A stretch of DNA of 64,000 nt from Glycine soja (GCF_004193775.1 NC_041011.1:43717167-43781166); one strand, 5' to 3'. Positions 47,401 to 60,215 are shown, numbered from the stretch's first letter. A program made the numbers and translations. Notes: generated from the letters alone by a model not told the origin.

Positions 47401-49670
47401 TGTCTTGCCATTTTGTTTATTTTATTCCTCCTTAAATTGTTGACTATTGTGCCTCATCATTTAAGATTCCTGAATAATTTTTACCTTTTTATTCACCATT
47501 GAAGAGGAGCAAGAATAGTTTTTGCATCAAGAATAGTTTCAAATGATATATAAAACAAGGGTCTTAAAATGGAGAGATGACTGAACACCTTGCTTTCCCT
47601 TATTTATTTTCCATCTGCAAATAGATGAAAATAATTTGAATTTGCAACTCAGAACAAATTGGTGATGTTTCTATATTCCTATCTTGTTTACAGATTAATC
47701 ATGGGAAAAAAGATGTGTATCCATTTCATCTTGTTTCCATCACCTGGTATGGAAGGATGATTTTATTTTTGAATTCATTCTGTCTTCTGTCCTTCCATGT
47801 GGCTACGTAGTTGTGAAAATTAAAATGGATTCATAATCATACTTCTCCCTTTGCTTTTCATTTCTTACACTCTATCGAACCATTGAACTGATTGAAGTGT
47901 ACCTGACTGTTCATCTCCATGATTTAGCTGGAATGAAGATGTCTATATCCCCTTGATTTTTTTTCTTCTTATGATTTGTTTTTGTTCTTGGAATCCTTGT
48001 TTTTTGTTTATTGATTTGAAGCAGAAGAATTTGGACTTTATTTCTCTTGAAGGTGGTGGGAGATCAGATTTGGAGTGGCACTGAAATTTGTTTTTGATTT
48101 GATGTTTGCTTGTACAGTTTTCCTTTAGCCTTTTTTTTTTTGGTGCTTTAAGCTCGTTCTTCATGCAATATCTTTTTTAGGTACCGAAAATTATGTTTAT
48201 ACTTAATTTCACGCTGAAGCCTCTATCTCTGCGCTGATGTCATGTTTTTTCTTTTGTAATTGATAGGAAGAGGAGGTTCTTTCACTTAATAAACTGGGCA
48301 TCAAAGACCTGGTTGAGACAAAGAGACCTGTTGACAACGAAAGCCTACAGAAAGAGAAGATATCAACTGTGCCATCCTCGCCTATTAGTCCTCCCAGAAA
48401 CTTGTCCTCTGTTCAAATGAAGTTAGAACACAAGACTAGTGCTACTGTAGATCCTGTTCATGTCAGGAAAACATCTTCAAGTGGCTCCCAACAGACTGAT
48501 AAAGATCCATCTTCACCTTTTACTTCTGCATCACCGGTTCCAGCTGTGTCCAAAACTGAGATTCAAAAGCCTTCAACTGCAAGACTATCTGAAAGATCTG
48601 TGGCACAAGTGCCTATGATGTCAAGACCTTCAAGTGCTCCTTTAGTTCCTGGTCCCAGGCCAACTGCTCCTGTTGTTGTTTCTATGGTTCAAACAGCTCC
48701 TCTACTTGCACGCTCAGTGAGTGCAACTGGCCGGTTGGGTCCTGATCCCTCACCAGCTACTCATAGTCATGTTCCTCAATCCTACAGAAATGCAATGATG
48801 GGGAACCCTGTGGCCTCAACTGCTGCTAGTCTGGCCCATTCCAGCTCCTCAAGTTCAGGAGTGATCCCATCACCTGGCTATTCTCAACCATCTTCCTTCG
48901 TGTCATCAATGTTTTTATCCCAGAGCTCTGACAGATTGGACACTAGTGCTGGTCAGTCTGGTGTTCCTTTTACCATGATTACACAGGATGTTTTACAGAA
49001 TGGTCCCCAGTGGATTGAGAGTTCTCAAAGGGAATCGAGCAGAAGCATGCACTATGATCAACCCTCTGGGCTTAATGATGTTCAAAATCATGACTTGTAC
49101 AGGCCAGTACACAGTAGATCCATGGGCAATATGTCAACCGAGTTCCCAGCCTGCACATCTGGGCGTCAGAACCAAGGGTATTTGGTGGATGAGTTCCCAC
49201 ACATTGATATCATAAATGACCTGCTTGATGATGAACAAGGTATTGGGAAGACGGCCAAGGCAAGTTCAGCATTCCAGTCTCTGAATAATGGACCACAGTT
49301 GCTGAATCGACAGTTCACTTTTCCTGGGGATCTGGGTGCAGATGATGATTTGGGATCTTCAACCAGTTCTTGCAGGTTTGAGCGATCACAAAGTTACCAT
49401 CATGACCATAGATTCCAAGGAGGGTATGACTTGTCTGGTGGGCATTATGATTCACTGAGGGATTATATTCAACCGATGAGTAGTGTGCCTGGCGTCAATG
49501 GGCAGGTTGATGGGTTGATTCGAAACCAATGGCAGGTGGCCGGTTCCGATGTGTTGTATTTAGGCATGAGAAACACAGAGAATGGTAGTTATGCATACTA
49601 TCCAGATTACTCAAATATGGCATGTGGTGTCAATGGTTATACTGTTTTCAGGCCATCAAGTGGTCCTTAG
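32422..49670 (+). CDS. MATH/TRAF-domain protein, TRAF1a/TRAF1b (MUSE14/MUSE13)-like, 1141 aa
   Basis: The coding exons are 32422-32596, 32969-33080, 34681-34769, 34880-34948, 35035-35167, 35506-35664, 36177-36525, 37856-37968, 45189-45336, 46552-47024, 47104-47305 and 48267-49670. All junctions are GT..AG and the phases agree, giving one frame of 1141 codons plus stop. The protein starts MAGTVSEESG. A MATH domain spans about 62-195 (YTWKIEKFSQ, WGWKKFMEL), followed by the conserved CLDCQYRRELVRVYLTNVEQ block. A Lys/Arg/Glu-rich coiled-coil or nuclear-signal-like region spans about 410-465, then a long Ser/Pro-rich disordered part. A conserved EFPHIDIINDLL motif lies near 985. In Arabidopsis such proteins are adaptors for SCF-mediated turnover of NLR immune receptors and regulate autophagy through ATG6. 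Arabidopsis members are around 1050 aa. Intron 8 carries a LINE. Which of the two Arabidopsis genes it matches best is unsure. Confidence 0.93.
33081..34680 (+). other. Long intron 2 of the TRAF-like gene
   Basis: It runs from AAATG|GTATGA to GTGGCAG|GTATA. It includes three diverged direct repeats (TTAAGCCTATTCAAAT... near 34109, 34189 and a weaker one near 34278) and a short (AT)n run near 34166. The ORF at 34434-34691 lies within the intron and is not supported. Confidence 0.85.
34109..34345. repeat. Diverged direct repeats in intron 2 of the TRAF-like gene
   Basis: TTAAGCCTATTCAAAT followed by CTCCTATTAA or CACCTATTAA and then a GTTACTTTT(T/C)CTAT tail occurs at about 34109 and 34189. 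A weaker third copy (AGCATGTTCAAA ... CCCCTATTAA ... GTTACATTACATTTTCCTAT) begins about 34278. The unit length is about 80 bp. The origin is unknown. Confidence 0.6.
38861..38877. repeat. Target-site duplication of the LINE, upstream copy
   Basis: AATTTAGATAACCTAAT, identical to 45151-45167. It marks the 5' insertion boundary. Confidence 0.93.
38936..39035 (+). repeat. GA/GGGA low-complexity tract in the LINE leader
   Basis: Purine-only tandem words (GAGAGAGGGAGAG...) cover about 100 bp. An ATG at 38936 opens a 35-codon Arg/Gly/Glu-rich frame that stops at 39041, in a different frame from ORF1. A length change in this tract would alter the frame relation. Confidence 0.9.
39040..41304 (+). 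CDS. LINE ORF1: RNA-binding (RRM) nucleocapsid-like protein
   Basis: An open frame of about 750 codons. An RRM lies at about residues 96-172, with an RNP2-like TFYFCRFP and an RNP1-like HRFGFVRF. The N-terminus is Arg/Ser/His-rich, and the C-terminal half is hydrophilic and probably disordered. Plant L1 elements commonly carry an RRM in ORF1, where it is thought to bind the element RNA. No ATG precedes the RRM in this frame. The first base triplet counted here is GTG at 39040, and the nearest upstream ATG (38936) is out of frame across a GA tract. The stop overlaps the ORF2 start in ATGA at 41301-41304, as expected for coupled reinitiation. Confidence 0.85.
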   Translation: MSVRGRSRGKHKESERTRRDRRWSRSHGDHSQHRNSARKLETGNDEVSRHIINDGEWAEVTHRRNKIKAVSRTQPRTKTHQRSDGTVSWRNKADVTTFYFCRFPSWVTEKDLWQTFQKWGKVWEVFIPKSKNKGGHRFGFVRFKEVADELGLERHLDNNIFFDGMKMFVNRPKFQRGRVVSSHHNHNTRRGTDSIKGVDRCSYGAHVVNVNGGRIRSYAEVVRMSSPGASILCNQTSAFPQPPKDGMRPMVINTNTEQKECIQRAWVARLKNRGMFDRVEEEFKWTIDPDVTPCYWGDDWIIFLNLQDTKANQLLNEESTNGSTPILDLQKWSKDIRPTHRMAWVLLWGLLPHAWEPEYMGQVVADMGEMVEAHEMVEQRRRIDVAKILIRTKMKPGIQTELKVVVDGVEHVVHVVEDLTGIGDTQSLKQPVTWFPPSLFSTEPNSPATVGVDTLGADSTCVLSDGSPDAGDGGFSINGKQPQPFQTPRDQWLKTSGWRRLDRSFSDNVHADDPRGDSNASNSYTTVGVDVQNDNGQTLLKRKAFNAMFQGDRRDTTHFRANPVNRPMGPNQEQHRHPPMEASAEVAPEGQQEKQSSQPVNEPSSGQPVNRDGIPLSHPKSRLEKEDMGLGHLGPNTNVATRFYVRRKERGDYTRQAHTIPKSDLDPPSPTKLTPNHKRNIIEGQTSKAYTMVSFSNYQDNNPDQFNPHTLQNQCDLAKQMGLTHGEDIQRMMHDMEIRDKKVAEEMGTKLAQS
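41301..44978 (+). pseudogene. LINE ORF2: endonuclease and reverse transcriptase, one nonsense codon
   Basis: The frame runs from ATG 41301 to 44978 (1225 codons) with a single TAA at 41661-41663 (codon 121). An apurinic-type endonuclease occupies about 1-235 (ILSYNSRGLG, CIQETK, GDFN, SDHCPI) and is cut by the stop. Reverse transcriptase follows, with DFEKAYDSVSW, GLRQGDPLAPLLF and the catalytic YADD at 689-692. A C-terminal zinc-binding domain includes CPLCGTHQEEAGHLFFHC near 1101-1118. No RNase H domain is evident. The endonuclease nicks target DNA and the transcriptase copies the RNA at the nick. With the stop, this copy should be unable to make full ORF2 unless it is read through. Confidence 0.93.
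45151..45167. repeat. Target-site duplication of the LINE, downstream copy
   Basis: AATTTAGATAACCTAAT, identical to 38861-38877. It directly follows the A tract and ends 21 bases before exon 9. It includes CCTAAT, which fits the loose plant branch-point consensus (CTRAY). Confidence 0.93.
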
Positions 49671-50197
49671 AGGGTTACGAAGCGTACCCACAAATGAGTG
49701 GTCACTAACAAATGTAATGTATTTGAGGAAATTGTTGGGTCTTTTTAGATTGGAGAGAGGCTGTAATCTCTCTTATAAGAAAAACATTTTGTAAAGAGTG
49801 TTTTTGAGTTATTTGCTTCCAGCTTTATTTTTTTTTTCTTCCAGTTCATGTCTTTGTCTTTGCCTTCCTGGGATTATGGATAAATCTTGATGAGGTTTGA
49901 ACACTTTTGTCTTAATAACTTGAGCTTGCCATGCATCCCCTCATTTTAGATGCATGCTGCAGAATTCCAAAAACAAGGCTATAACCCTATGAGCCATGGA
50001 TATTAATAGGACAGTTACCCTATATATTTTGAAAACAATGGGTTGTAATTTATTAATTTTATATCAGGAGGCTATTTTTGGCAATGGCTAACAGTGCAGA
50101 AGGGTTTGAGGTAACATTAGGTTGGGAGTCTCCTGAAATATAGGTGCATGCTCATTCTAATTCATAGCATACTCATTCTAATTCATAATGATTGTTG

Positions 50198-50198
<1 letters not shown>

Positions 50199-50257
<59 letters not shown>
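50199..50257. repeat. (TA)n microsatellite
   Basis: About 59 bp of uninterrupted TA dinucleotides. Confidence 0.95.
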
Positions 50258-50261
<4 letters not shown>

Positions 50262-50468
50262 AGATTTTGAAGAAAATATTTAATTACTAGAAGAATTTGA
50301 ATTTAAAATAGGAAAAATGGTACTCCACCTCTAAATTTTACCATTTTATACAAATGTAAACTTTATCTTATATATAAAAATATACCATGAACTTTAATTT
50401 TCGTTAATTGATGCTTAAACTTTATTATTTTGTTCAAATATACATATTAAATTTTAATTTCATTATAA

Positions 50469-50470
<2 letters not shown>

Positions 50471-50522
<52 letters not shown>
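50471..50522. repeat. (AT)n microsatellite
   Basis: About 52 bp of uninterrupted AT dinucleotides. Confidence 0.95.
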
Positions 50523-50525
<3 letters not shown>

Positions 50526-51764
50526 GAGAAAACTAGTTCTGTAATTTATTTGCAAAAGAAGTTTAGGGGATTAAGTATTCTTTTTCCTTACAATTAAACA
50601 AACTTTAAGAGAATATATGAGTTTAATGATTATGTATAATTTTATATTATCATCCAATTATAAATTATAGTTGATATGATTTTTAAAGTAATTATCATAA
50701 AAGTCAAAAATCTTATCATACATAATAAATAAGTTATGATTGGATGATGGTATCAAACTTTTTATACTATCAATTTAATAATTGTAATTATATATTAATA
50801 TTAAAATATTTTAAATTTAAATTAAAACTTTATTTAATCATAAAATCTCAAAGATTTATCAAATAAAAATTAAATATTTTAAAGATTTAATTTATGTGAT
50901 CCTAAAATATTTTAAACTTATCACCAACATCTCTATTACAATATTACCCATATCATGATCTTTTCGGACACAACTACATCGTGGCAATTACTATGTGTAA
51001 AAAAGAATAAACTGATACTAGGTATAAATATATATGCTACGTATTTAAAACTTAAAAGAGAATAAACTGAGATATTAAATAAATAAATTTAGATAAAGTC
51101 ATTAATATATAAAAAAGAAATTATGTGAATTTTTTCCCATACGCAATTACGCATACCCAACAAAACAAGGATCTTGCTGCGTAAACCCCAGCTCAAAATT
51201 AAAAGTAGCATCAATAAATAGGTGTGTTGAAGCAAACACAAAGCATATATGCCTATATGTCACTGTAATAAAAAGATATATATAATTATCGCTTTGTGAC
51301 TAGCTAAGGAATATTCTCATCACTTGTTGGTTGATTATGCTTTACGCACTATTCTTTCTCTGTCTTTCACGTGCTTACGAAGTTCATGCGCAGTTGGGTA
51401 TCATCAATGCTTTTTCATTTTTCAAGTCCTTTAATCTGAACCTCAGAGTTTAATTATTAACAATATTCTTATGGTCTCAATATATTAGATCCAAGCACTT
51501 TCGATCTCTTTCTTTTATTCTTTTTGTTTTTCTAACGGAAAAATTTGTTAATCTACAGTAAATAATCAGGAAATTCCTATTTGGTTGATGTTAGAGGATT
51601 TTGCACTATCTTCTGTCGCCAGGATCACAGTGTCTACCTTGTTGGATTCGAAGTCTCCTCCTAAGTCCTAAGGGAGTGTTTATTAACAACTTTGCTTCAT
51701 CACACCTGCATGCATGACTCTGAATCTAGTCAACATTTCTGGTTCCAAGCATTTTATTAAGCAC

Positions 51765-51900
51765 ATAGATTTTGACGTTCACTTCTGAGTACATGAAATA
51801 TTGTGGCTTCAACTGTTCAACAAATTCAGACGAAAAAAATTCATGCTGTAGCCACTAAAAAGTTTTCTACAATAGGAATTAATTAGTTAAACTTTATTTT
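51765..51900. repeat. Segment similar to the downstream flank of peptide gene copy 2
   Basis: TTTTGACGTTCA, CTGTTCAACAAATTCA and GCTGTAGCCACTAAAA.GTTTTC occur here in the same order and spacing as at about 61003-61140, which lies downstream of peptide gene copy 2. It suggests that the tandem array once extended to the left of copy 1. Confidence 0.6.
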
Positions 51901-52717
51901 GGCATATATGAATATTTCTGAGAAAGGAATACGATTTTAAGCGAATTTAATTAATACTACATATTAAAATAACTTTTTTGGATATCAAATCTAAATAATT
52001 GTTATAATAATGAGAACTGCCCCCTCCCTCTCGACTTCTTATATATAATAATAATTCTAAGTATTTGTTTTGGATAAATAGATTTTTGGATAGAAACTAA
52101 ATTAGTTTGTCTAAATGATAAATTTATCTAATCAAAACAAATAGTTTAAGAATAAAAATAATTTAATAAAGTGATTAAATACTCATAAATTTTAAATTCT
52201 TCAAAGTTATTTATTTTTGTAGTAAAAAGAAACAAAGGAAAAAAGGAGCAAAAATAAAAAAGAAAGAATTCTGATCTAAATATGACCTAATAATGAAATG
52301 AAAACACTACCCACGGCAAAACATTGGGATTTAAGTTTAACTGATGTTTGTGTATTTATTTATTAGTCAACGCATGATGATCAATGGAGTGCACAACTGT
52401 CATTCAAAACATTAGCATCCCCTAATCCCAAAATTTGGCTCTTTTGGTCATATGTACAATTCCCTTTTTCTTATTTTAATATATAAGCCACAAAATTAGT
52501 CTAATTTAATTAATTCAACAATGTGTATAAGTTATCCTAAGAGTTCAATAGTTATATGCTGATAGTGTCGTTGAATCTTAATTTACTTTTAAAATAATTA
52601 TTATAAAAATTAATAAATTTATTGTACAGAAGGAGTTCTTAGAATGAGTTGTTGCAATTGAATAATGATATAATTTTTTTTTTCACTATCAATATAACCT
52701 TTTATCATATAAAATAT
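51901..52717. other. AT-rich spacer, nothing recognised
   Basis: No gene or clear repeat was seen between the duplicated segment at 51765-51900 and the foldback element at 52718. Confidence 0.4.
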
Positions 52718-53042
52718 TTAAATATATTTTTCATTCATATAATTTAGCGTTTTTTTTTCATTTTCATTCTTGTAATTTTTTTTCTTCTTTTAGTCCTTAT
52801 AAAATATATTTATTTTATTTTTTATCCTTAAAGTATCTTAAATAACATTTTTTTCACTGTTTAACATTTTTTTACTGTTCAAATTACTATCTTTAAAATG
52901 CTTTAACACCAAAAAATTTCAAAGTACTATCTCTAAAACGCTTTAACACCAAAAAATAAAATAAACACATTTTATAAAGATTAAATTATTTTTTAAGAAC
53001 AAAAATAAAAATACTAAATTATTAGGAAAAAAATATATTTAA
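52718..53042. mobile_element. Foldback MITE-like element (~325 bp)
   Basis: The left arm (TTTAAATATATTTTT..TATAATTTAG..TTTTT..) and the reverse complement of the right arm (ending AAAAATATATTTAA) align over about 100 bp with scattered differences, including CTTATAAAAT...TTTATTTT. The centre carries two diverged roughly 32-bp direct repeats (ACTATCTTTAAAATGCTTTA / ACTATCTCTAAAACGCTTTA). There is no coding capacity. The family is unknown, and the ends are approximate. Confidence 0.6.
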
Positions 53043-53059
53043 ACTCATAAAGAAATTAT

Positions 53060-54400
53060 ATATAAACCTGGCCGCTATATTTTATTTGATGAGGTCAACT
53101 ACATGTACATATACTCAGAGTCTGATAGTGATTTGATATAATTAGATTCAGCATATCCTATACCACCCCACTTTCGTATCCAGTTACTTGCACCTATATG
53201 CCAAATGCGGGATCTAACCAACTTTTATTTTTTATTTTTTTGTCTTAGGAAAAGTTATATATAACTCATGTAAGTCATGGTAGCTTTCACAAGTATGCTT
53301 GCGTTGCGTGTGCGCTTTGAGTTTGCATGAGAAAAGCCCTGTGCCTGTCGGGAATGTTTCCACCAAGTAAAGTTGGGTTTAGAATTCTTAATTCATGCAT
53401 TTAATTAATCGTATGGTATTAAACATAAACTTGAAATGATATTTTACTTTCTAAAATAATAAAAATAAAAAAAATACTTTTTTATCTTAATCTTTCATTT
53501 CATCCGAAAAAAGAAATTTTGATTAATTTAAAATTCGATTAGAAAATGAATAAAATCTAATATAAAATATTTTTTTTATCAAACATTATACTCAAATAAT
53601 ATCTAAACATCTAAACGATTCAATCTTAACTTTCTGATAAGAAATATATTTTAATACACCTACTTTTTACTTTTCCTTTCTCAAGCAAGTAAATTATAAA
53701 AAAACAATACCTTTTACTCAATTTTCTTTTTACAATACCTGTTGACATTTTTTTTCCCATCGATCCCTTTTTTAATAAATCTTTTTCTTTTCCCTTTTAT
53801 GAGATATATTATGAGGACAAGTTGTTAAAATAACATCACTCTTATAAAAATAATATTTATAAATATAAATTATGTAATTTGTTTATCCTTATTTAGTTAC
53901 ATTTGGTAACGATAGTGCCAAGAAATTTCTCAAATTTGATCCTTTGCTTCTCATTCAAAACGTAGATTGATCTATATCAAGGAGAACAACTATAGGTAAT
54001 CATCCAAACTTGTTCTAGAAATTAATTTAAATTAATTATCATATTTGATATCTAAATCCTTTTTAACATCACTATTTATTCAATTAGGCCAAATATGAAT
54101 TACGTGGACAAGAAAGTGGAAGAAAGGGATAACCATGGATTCGATTTTCAAGTCAAAAACTCTGTACACCATGGATTAATCCAGCATATTCATATCCGAT
54201 GAGTTTTTGTCAAATACTAAATACTAGTATAATCAATAATCAAAATTCATTTATAAGTAGTAAAATAAAGCTATGATATGATATGATGAGTCAATTCATA
54301 GACTCAGCTCGAAAAGCCACCAATATAAATACCTCTACCCCGTTGATATGCTTCATCAATTAATTCTCTAAAGTTCTCGAGTTTAATTTCCAATTAACAC
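53060..54400 (+). promoter_or_regulatory. Promoter region of peptide gene copy 1 (tandem unit 1)
   Basis: The distal block (about 53080-53400, with CTGTGCCTGTCGGGAATGT) and the proximal block (about 53900-54090, CCAAGAAATTTCTCAAATTT, TCTATATCAAGGAGA, ATTCAATTAGGCC) are shared with units 2 and 3. A TATA box, TATAAATA, lies at 54324-54331, about 75 bases before the ATG. Confidence 0.65.
54324..54331 (+). promoter_or_regulatory. TATA box of peptide gene copy 1
   Basis: TATAAATA at a position 75-82 bases upstream of the ATG at 54406. The paralogous gene has the same word at the equivalent place. Confidence 0.65.
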
Positions 54401-54405
54401 ACACT

Positions 54406-54702
54406 ATGAAGGTTCTAAACTTTATTTTGGCATTGATTCTTGTTCTTGGCGTGGTTAATGTTCAGCCAAACCTAGCTGGTAGGGTATTGAACATGAAGGA
54501 GCAACTGAGCCTTGTGTCTCTAGATGATAAGGGTCCTGTGACTCCCTCAGGGCCTTCTACATGCACATATATCCCCGGAACAGGTGGCACAAACTGCCCC
54601 CCTGTGAAGGAAATCAATGTCGCAGGAAACGCTCTGCACCTCAGTGGTGAAACTTATCCTCGCCTTGTTGTTCCGTTTGGTGTTTCAAAGAATCAACATT
54701 GA
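54406..54702 (+). CDS. Small secreted peptide precursor, CTNIP/SCREW-like, copy 1 (98 aa)
   Basis: A single-exon gene of 98 codons. Residues 1-25 form a signal peptide (MKVLNFILALILVLGVVNVQ). A variable linker follows, then a Pro/Gly core GPVTPSGPSTCTYIPGTGG (about 43-61) and NCPP at about 63-66. The core has exactly two cysteines, and the region after it ends ..VSKNQH. A signal peptide, a hypervariable middle and a short conserved segment with two cysteines are typical of post-translationally processed plant signalling peptides. The CTxIP..G..C arrangement recalls the CTNIP/SCREW phytocytokines sensed by the receptor kinase HSL3, while SGPS is also seen in PIP peptides. Family assignment is from memory of the motif and is tentative. 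The ATG sits in a TATA-box promoter context. Copy 2 and a third promoter block lie downstream. Confidence 0.8.
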   Translation: MKVLNFILALILVLGVVNVQPNLAGRVLNMKEQLSLVSLDDKGPVTPSGPSTCTYIPGTGGTNCPPVKEINVAGNALHLSGETYPRLVVPFGVSKNQH

Positions 54703-54816
54703 AGCTCTCTTAAGCACGGAAACCTCTCTGATTATAAGTTTTATTAATTAAGCTCAGAACACACTTTGGTGAAGGGTGAATTAACTCTCCAATAATTGGA
54801 AGAAATCAAAGACTAC

Positions 54817-54881
<65 letters not shown>

Positions 54882-55080
54882 CTCTAACAAAAGGATCATT
54901 GATTAACTTATTTATCATTATTATATATTTGTTTTCTTGTAATCTTCAGCAGTTTATGTTATATATATGCTTTACAATGTTGTTGGATATAGGCATTTTC
55001 CCTTTTTTAGAACATATAAAACAATTGTATTATATATAAACTGTGGTTAATTGTATTTTGAGATGTATGGTACATAAATA
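54703..55080 (+). other. 3' flank of peptide gene copy 1, shared with copy 2
   Basis: GAAGCTCTCTTA.GCA.GGAAACCTCTCT and GGAAGAAATCAAA.AC occur in the same order after copy 2 (60474-60600). This shows that the duplication includes the 3' UTR. The copy-1 version is interrupted by a (TA)n(TG)n microsatellite at 54818-54881. Confidence 0.7.
54818..54881. repeat. (TA)n(TG)n microsatellite
   Basis: About 52 bp of TA dinucleotides followed by about 12 bp of TG, in the 3' flank of peptide gene copy 1. It is absent at the equivalent place after copy 2. Confidence 0.95.
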
Positions 55081-56392
55081 TTAGGTTTACTTACTCATTG
55101 CGTCTCTATGTTAATCTTAACTTTACTATTTTGATGTCATCAATTGTCTTTTAACTTGGTTGGCCTTGGATGCTCTAACAGACTAACACTGTCATAAAAT
55201 AAAAGTTGGCATTGTAAAACCACTAAAAATTTCTTCCACACCTTGTAAGTTGTAACCATGCATAAACAACAAATATGCTTTCACCACGTACATATCTTGT
55301 CGGAGGTGATTTTCAGTAGCATAGCCTCTCTCGGGTACTTTCATTTTTATTTTTTTTTCCTTCCCCTCTTTATTTTCTCCTTTCTTTCCCTATCTCTGTC
55401 ACAAAATCATCGTGTATAGCCCATTTGATGAGTGTCTTAGGCTAGAATTGTCAATCCAATAACATCATGTTAGAATCAAACATGTTCCCAATTTCTCACC
55501 ATTCTAGATAGAGCACATATTGAGAAAACAAAAGCAGAGGCACATGACTAGCCTTCTTTAACAAGCCTAAATCCCTCCATCGTACATATCTCCTATTACC
55601 ATACTTTGGAGATAAAAGTGGAAACCAAATAGTGTCAAAATGAGCAAAAAATCGATCTCCAACTCTATTTAGCTTAATTATAGGCTTAATGTTAAACAAT
55701 TCTAATTATCCTTTACCCCTAAATTTAAAGCACCACCTGGTTTTGGCACGAAAATTTTGTCTCAGCTAACCCATGCAAATTTTAGAGAATCGTTTCCTAT
55801 AGACCACTGTTATGGAGATATTCACCTTAAATCTTAAGTTAGCATTGCTTAATCTAAACAGTAAGTGAGAACAACTGTTATGAAGATAATATTTACCTTA
55901 ACACTCTCAAGTTAACATTGCTTATTTTAAGCATTATTGACTTGGGACAACTATTACCGAGGTCATACTGACTTTTCCTATTTATTCTGAAATACAAGAA
56001 ACCATCCTAAGGAATACAAGGATCAAACAACTAAAATCTAACACTTGCACTTAATCCGACATTACCCAGATAAGGGTAATACTTGAGCGTAAATAATGGA
56101 ATACCAGTCACATATGGTTAGGAAATCTTACACGTGGAACTTAACAGACCTAACACCCTTTCCAACCAAATTATGCCTAAATATGAGAGGACTCCTCCAA
56201 GATAAAGGTGGTTTCAATCATTCACAACTGTCATATATATACATTCTAACTTGAGTGCCAAAGTCTCTACAGGTGTCACCACTGAAGTCGATCATTAAGG
56301 ACCACCGTGAACTGTCATACCTTTTACCGTGCCATCAACCAAAATTCTGTCCCTTGCGACCACATCACAACAATCACAAAAGACTTAAACGC
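55081..56392. other. Spacer between peptide genes, partly duplicated
   Basis: Sequence at about 55605-55800 (GATAAAAGTGGAAA.., CCACCTG.TTTTGG, AAATTTTGTCTCAGCTAACCC) matches about 62155-62345 after copy 2. It is therefore part of the tandem unit. No protein-coding frame is convincing; the 67-codon minus-strand ORF at 55496-55699 is unsupported. Confidence 0.5.
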
Positions 56393-58418
<2,026 letters not shown>

Positions 58419-60170
58419 AGATATAAGCCCCCATGCAAAAAAGACCTAAGCTACCATTTTAAAATATTGATCAAGACCTTCTTTAGCATATTATGAGAGA
58501 GAGAGAGAGAGATTTAATTAGGATAAAAATAGACTAGTTATAACAAAATTTATGAACACATTGTAACCATCAAGAAATCATTTATTTCCTTTCCATGTCA
58601 CGAACTAAAACTAATTAACTCTATAACCCCTCTATTTTATTTGATGAGGTAAACTCCATTCACATATAAGACTGATAACAACACTTCACTATCGATCATG
58701 CATGTAATTTATTTCGTTAGTTTAACTTCAAGATTCAAATGTGATAATGATATTTGAGATTAGATTTCACTATTGATATTTGCTACCTACCCCACTTTCC
58801 TATCCAGATTACTTGCATCTATATGCCGAATGCAGGATCTGGCCAAATTTGTATTTTTCTTGTTGTCGTGGAAAAGTTATTTGAATACATATAACTCATG
58901 TAAGTCATGGTAGCTTTCAGCCGTCTGCTTGCGTGTGCCCTTGAGTTGCATGAGAAAAACCCTGTGCATATTGGGAATGTTCCCACCAAGTAAAGGTGGC
59001 TTTAGAATCATTGATTCATGCATGCATATTTTAATTTTCGTATGGAATAAAACATACACTTTGGAAATTCGAATTGATATTTTTATACAAAAGCATTTAT
59101 ATTACTTTTTTAAATAATAAATTAATAAGAAATACATATTCAAATACACAGTCTTAATTTTCACTTTTTCTTTTCCAAGCAAGCAAATTATAAAAAAACA
59201 ATAACATTTTTTTACAATACCTAAAGTTCATTTTTTTTTCATATCATTTATCTTGTATATTTCTCTTTTCTCATCTCACTTTTCTGCGCGCATTTGTAAC
59301 ATATATTACGAAAATATGTTGATAATATAACATTACTCTTATAAAAATAACATAATATATGCTTTTATGCATATAAATATTCTCATTTAGTTATCCTTAT
59401 ATAGTTATGTTTAGTCACTTAGTGACGATATAATACCAAGAAATTTCTCAAAAAATTACACCATCTGCTTCTTCTCACTTAAAAAGTAATAGATCACGCA
59501 TAATAAAAGATCACATAATAGTTAATATAAAAAATACTAATAAATAAATAAATAAATAATAAACTAATACTACAATCTCAATAAAAATAAAATAAATGTT
59601 ACTATGATAATAATAGTAGAAAAATAATATTAAAAAAACTAATAGAAAACCCACATAATAAAAAATTTAATTAATATTATGAAAATAAAAATATTAAAAT
59701 ATAAGAGATATTTATAAGCGTACATCGCATGGCAGCATGGATACAAGTATTTATATGTAGTCATTTACTAACGGATATAGTAAAAAAATTCTCAAATCGG
59801 CTTCTTCTCACTCAAAGTAGACTGATCTATATCAAGGGTTAAATATCTAAACTTGTTCAGAAAGTTAAATTAATTATCATGTTTGATAACAGTACTATTC
59901 AATTAGGTTACATCAATTACGTGGATACATAAAGTGGAAGAAAGGGATAGACATGATCCAATTTTCAAGTCAAAAACTCTGTACACTACCATGAATTAAT
60001 TCAGCATATGCATTCATATGTGATGACGTTTTTCTCAAACACTAAAGTAGTCAAAATTAAATTGTAAAATAAACCATGAGTCACACAATTAATAGACATC
60101 AAGACATGCATACGAAACGAATGTATAAATAGCTAGGTCCACCACACCCATGAGATGCATCATCAATTAA
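58419..60170 (+). promoter_or_regulatory. Promoter region of peptide gene copy 2 (tandem unit 2)
   Basis: It contains the distal block (about 58630-59050, with CACTTTCCTATCCAG, CTGTGCATATTGGGAATGT) and the proximal block (about 59435-59910, CCAAGAAATTTCTCAAA, CTGATCTATATCAAGG, TATTCAATTAGGTT). Both are colinear with units 1 and 3. A (GA)n run lies at 58496-58511. A TATA box is present at 60123-60130. Confidence 0.65.
60123..60130 (+). promoter_or_regulatory. TATA box of peptide gene copy 2
   Basis: TATAAATA lies about 86-93 bases upstream of the ATG at 60216, at the position equivalent to that in copy 1. Confidence 0.65.
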
Positions 60171-60215
60171 TTGTCTTGCTTAATTAATTCCTCCAGTATT
60201 CAACAAACACACACC

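Larger units (their letters stand above)
49671..51750. other. 3' flank of the TRAF-like gene and AT-rich spacer
   Basis: The first roughly 200 bases should hold the 3' UTR of the TRAF-like gene. Two long AT dinucleotide microsatellites follow (50199-50257 and 50471-50522). Beyond about 50.5 kb the sequence is A/T-rich with no gene recognised. Confidence 0.5.
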
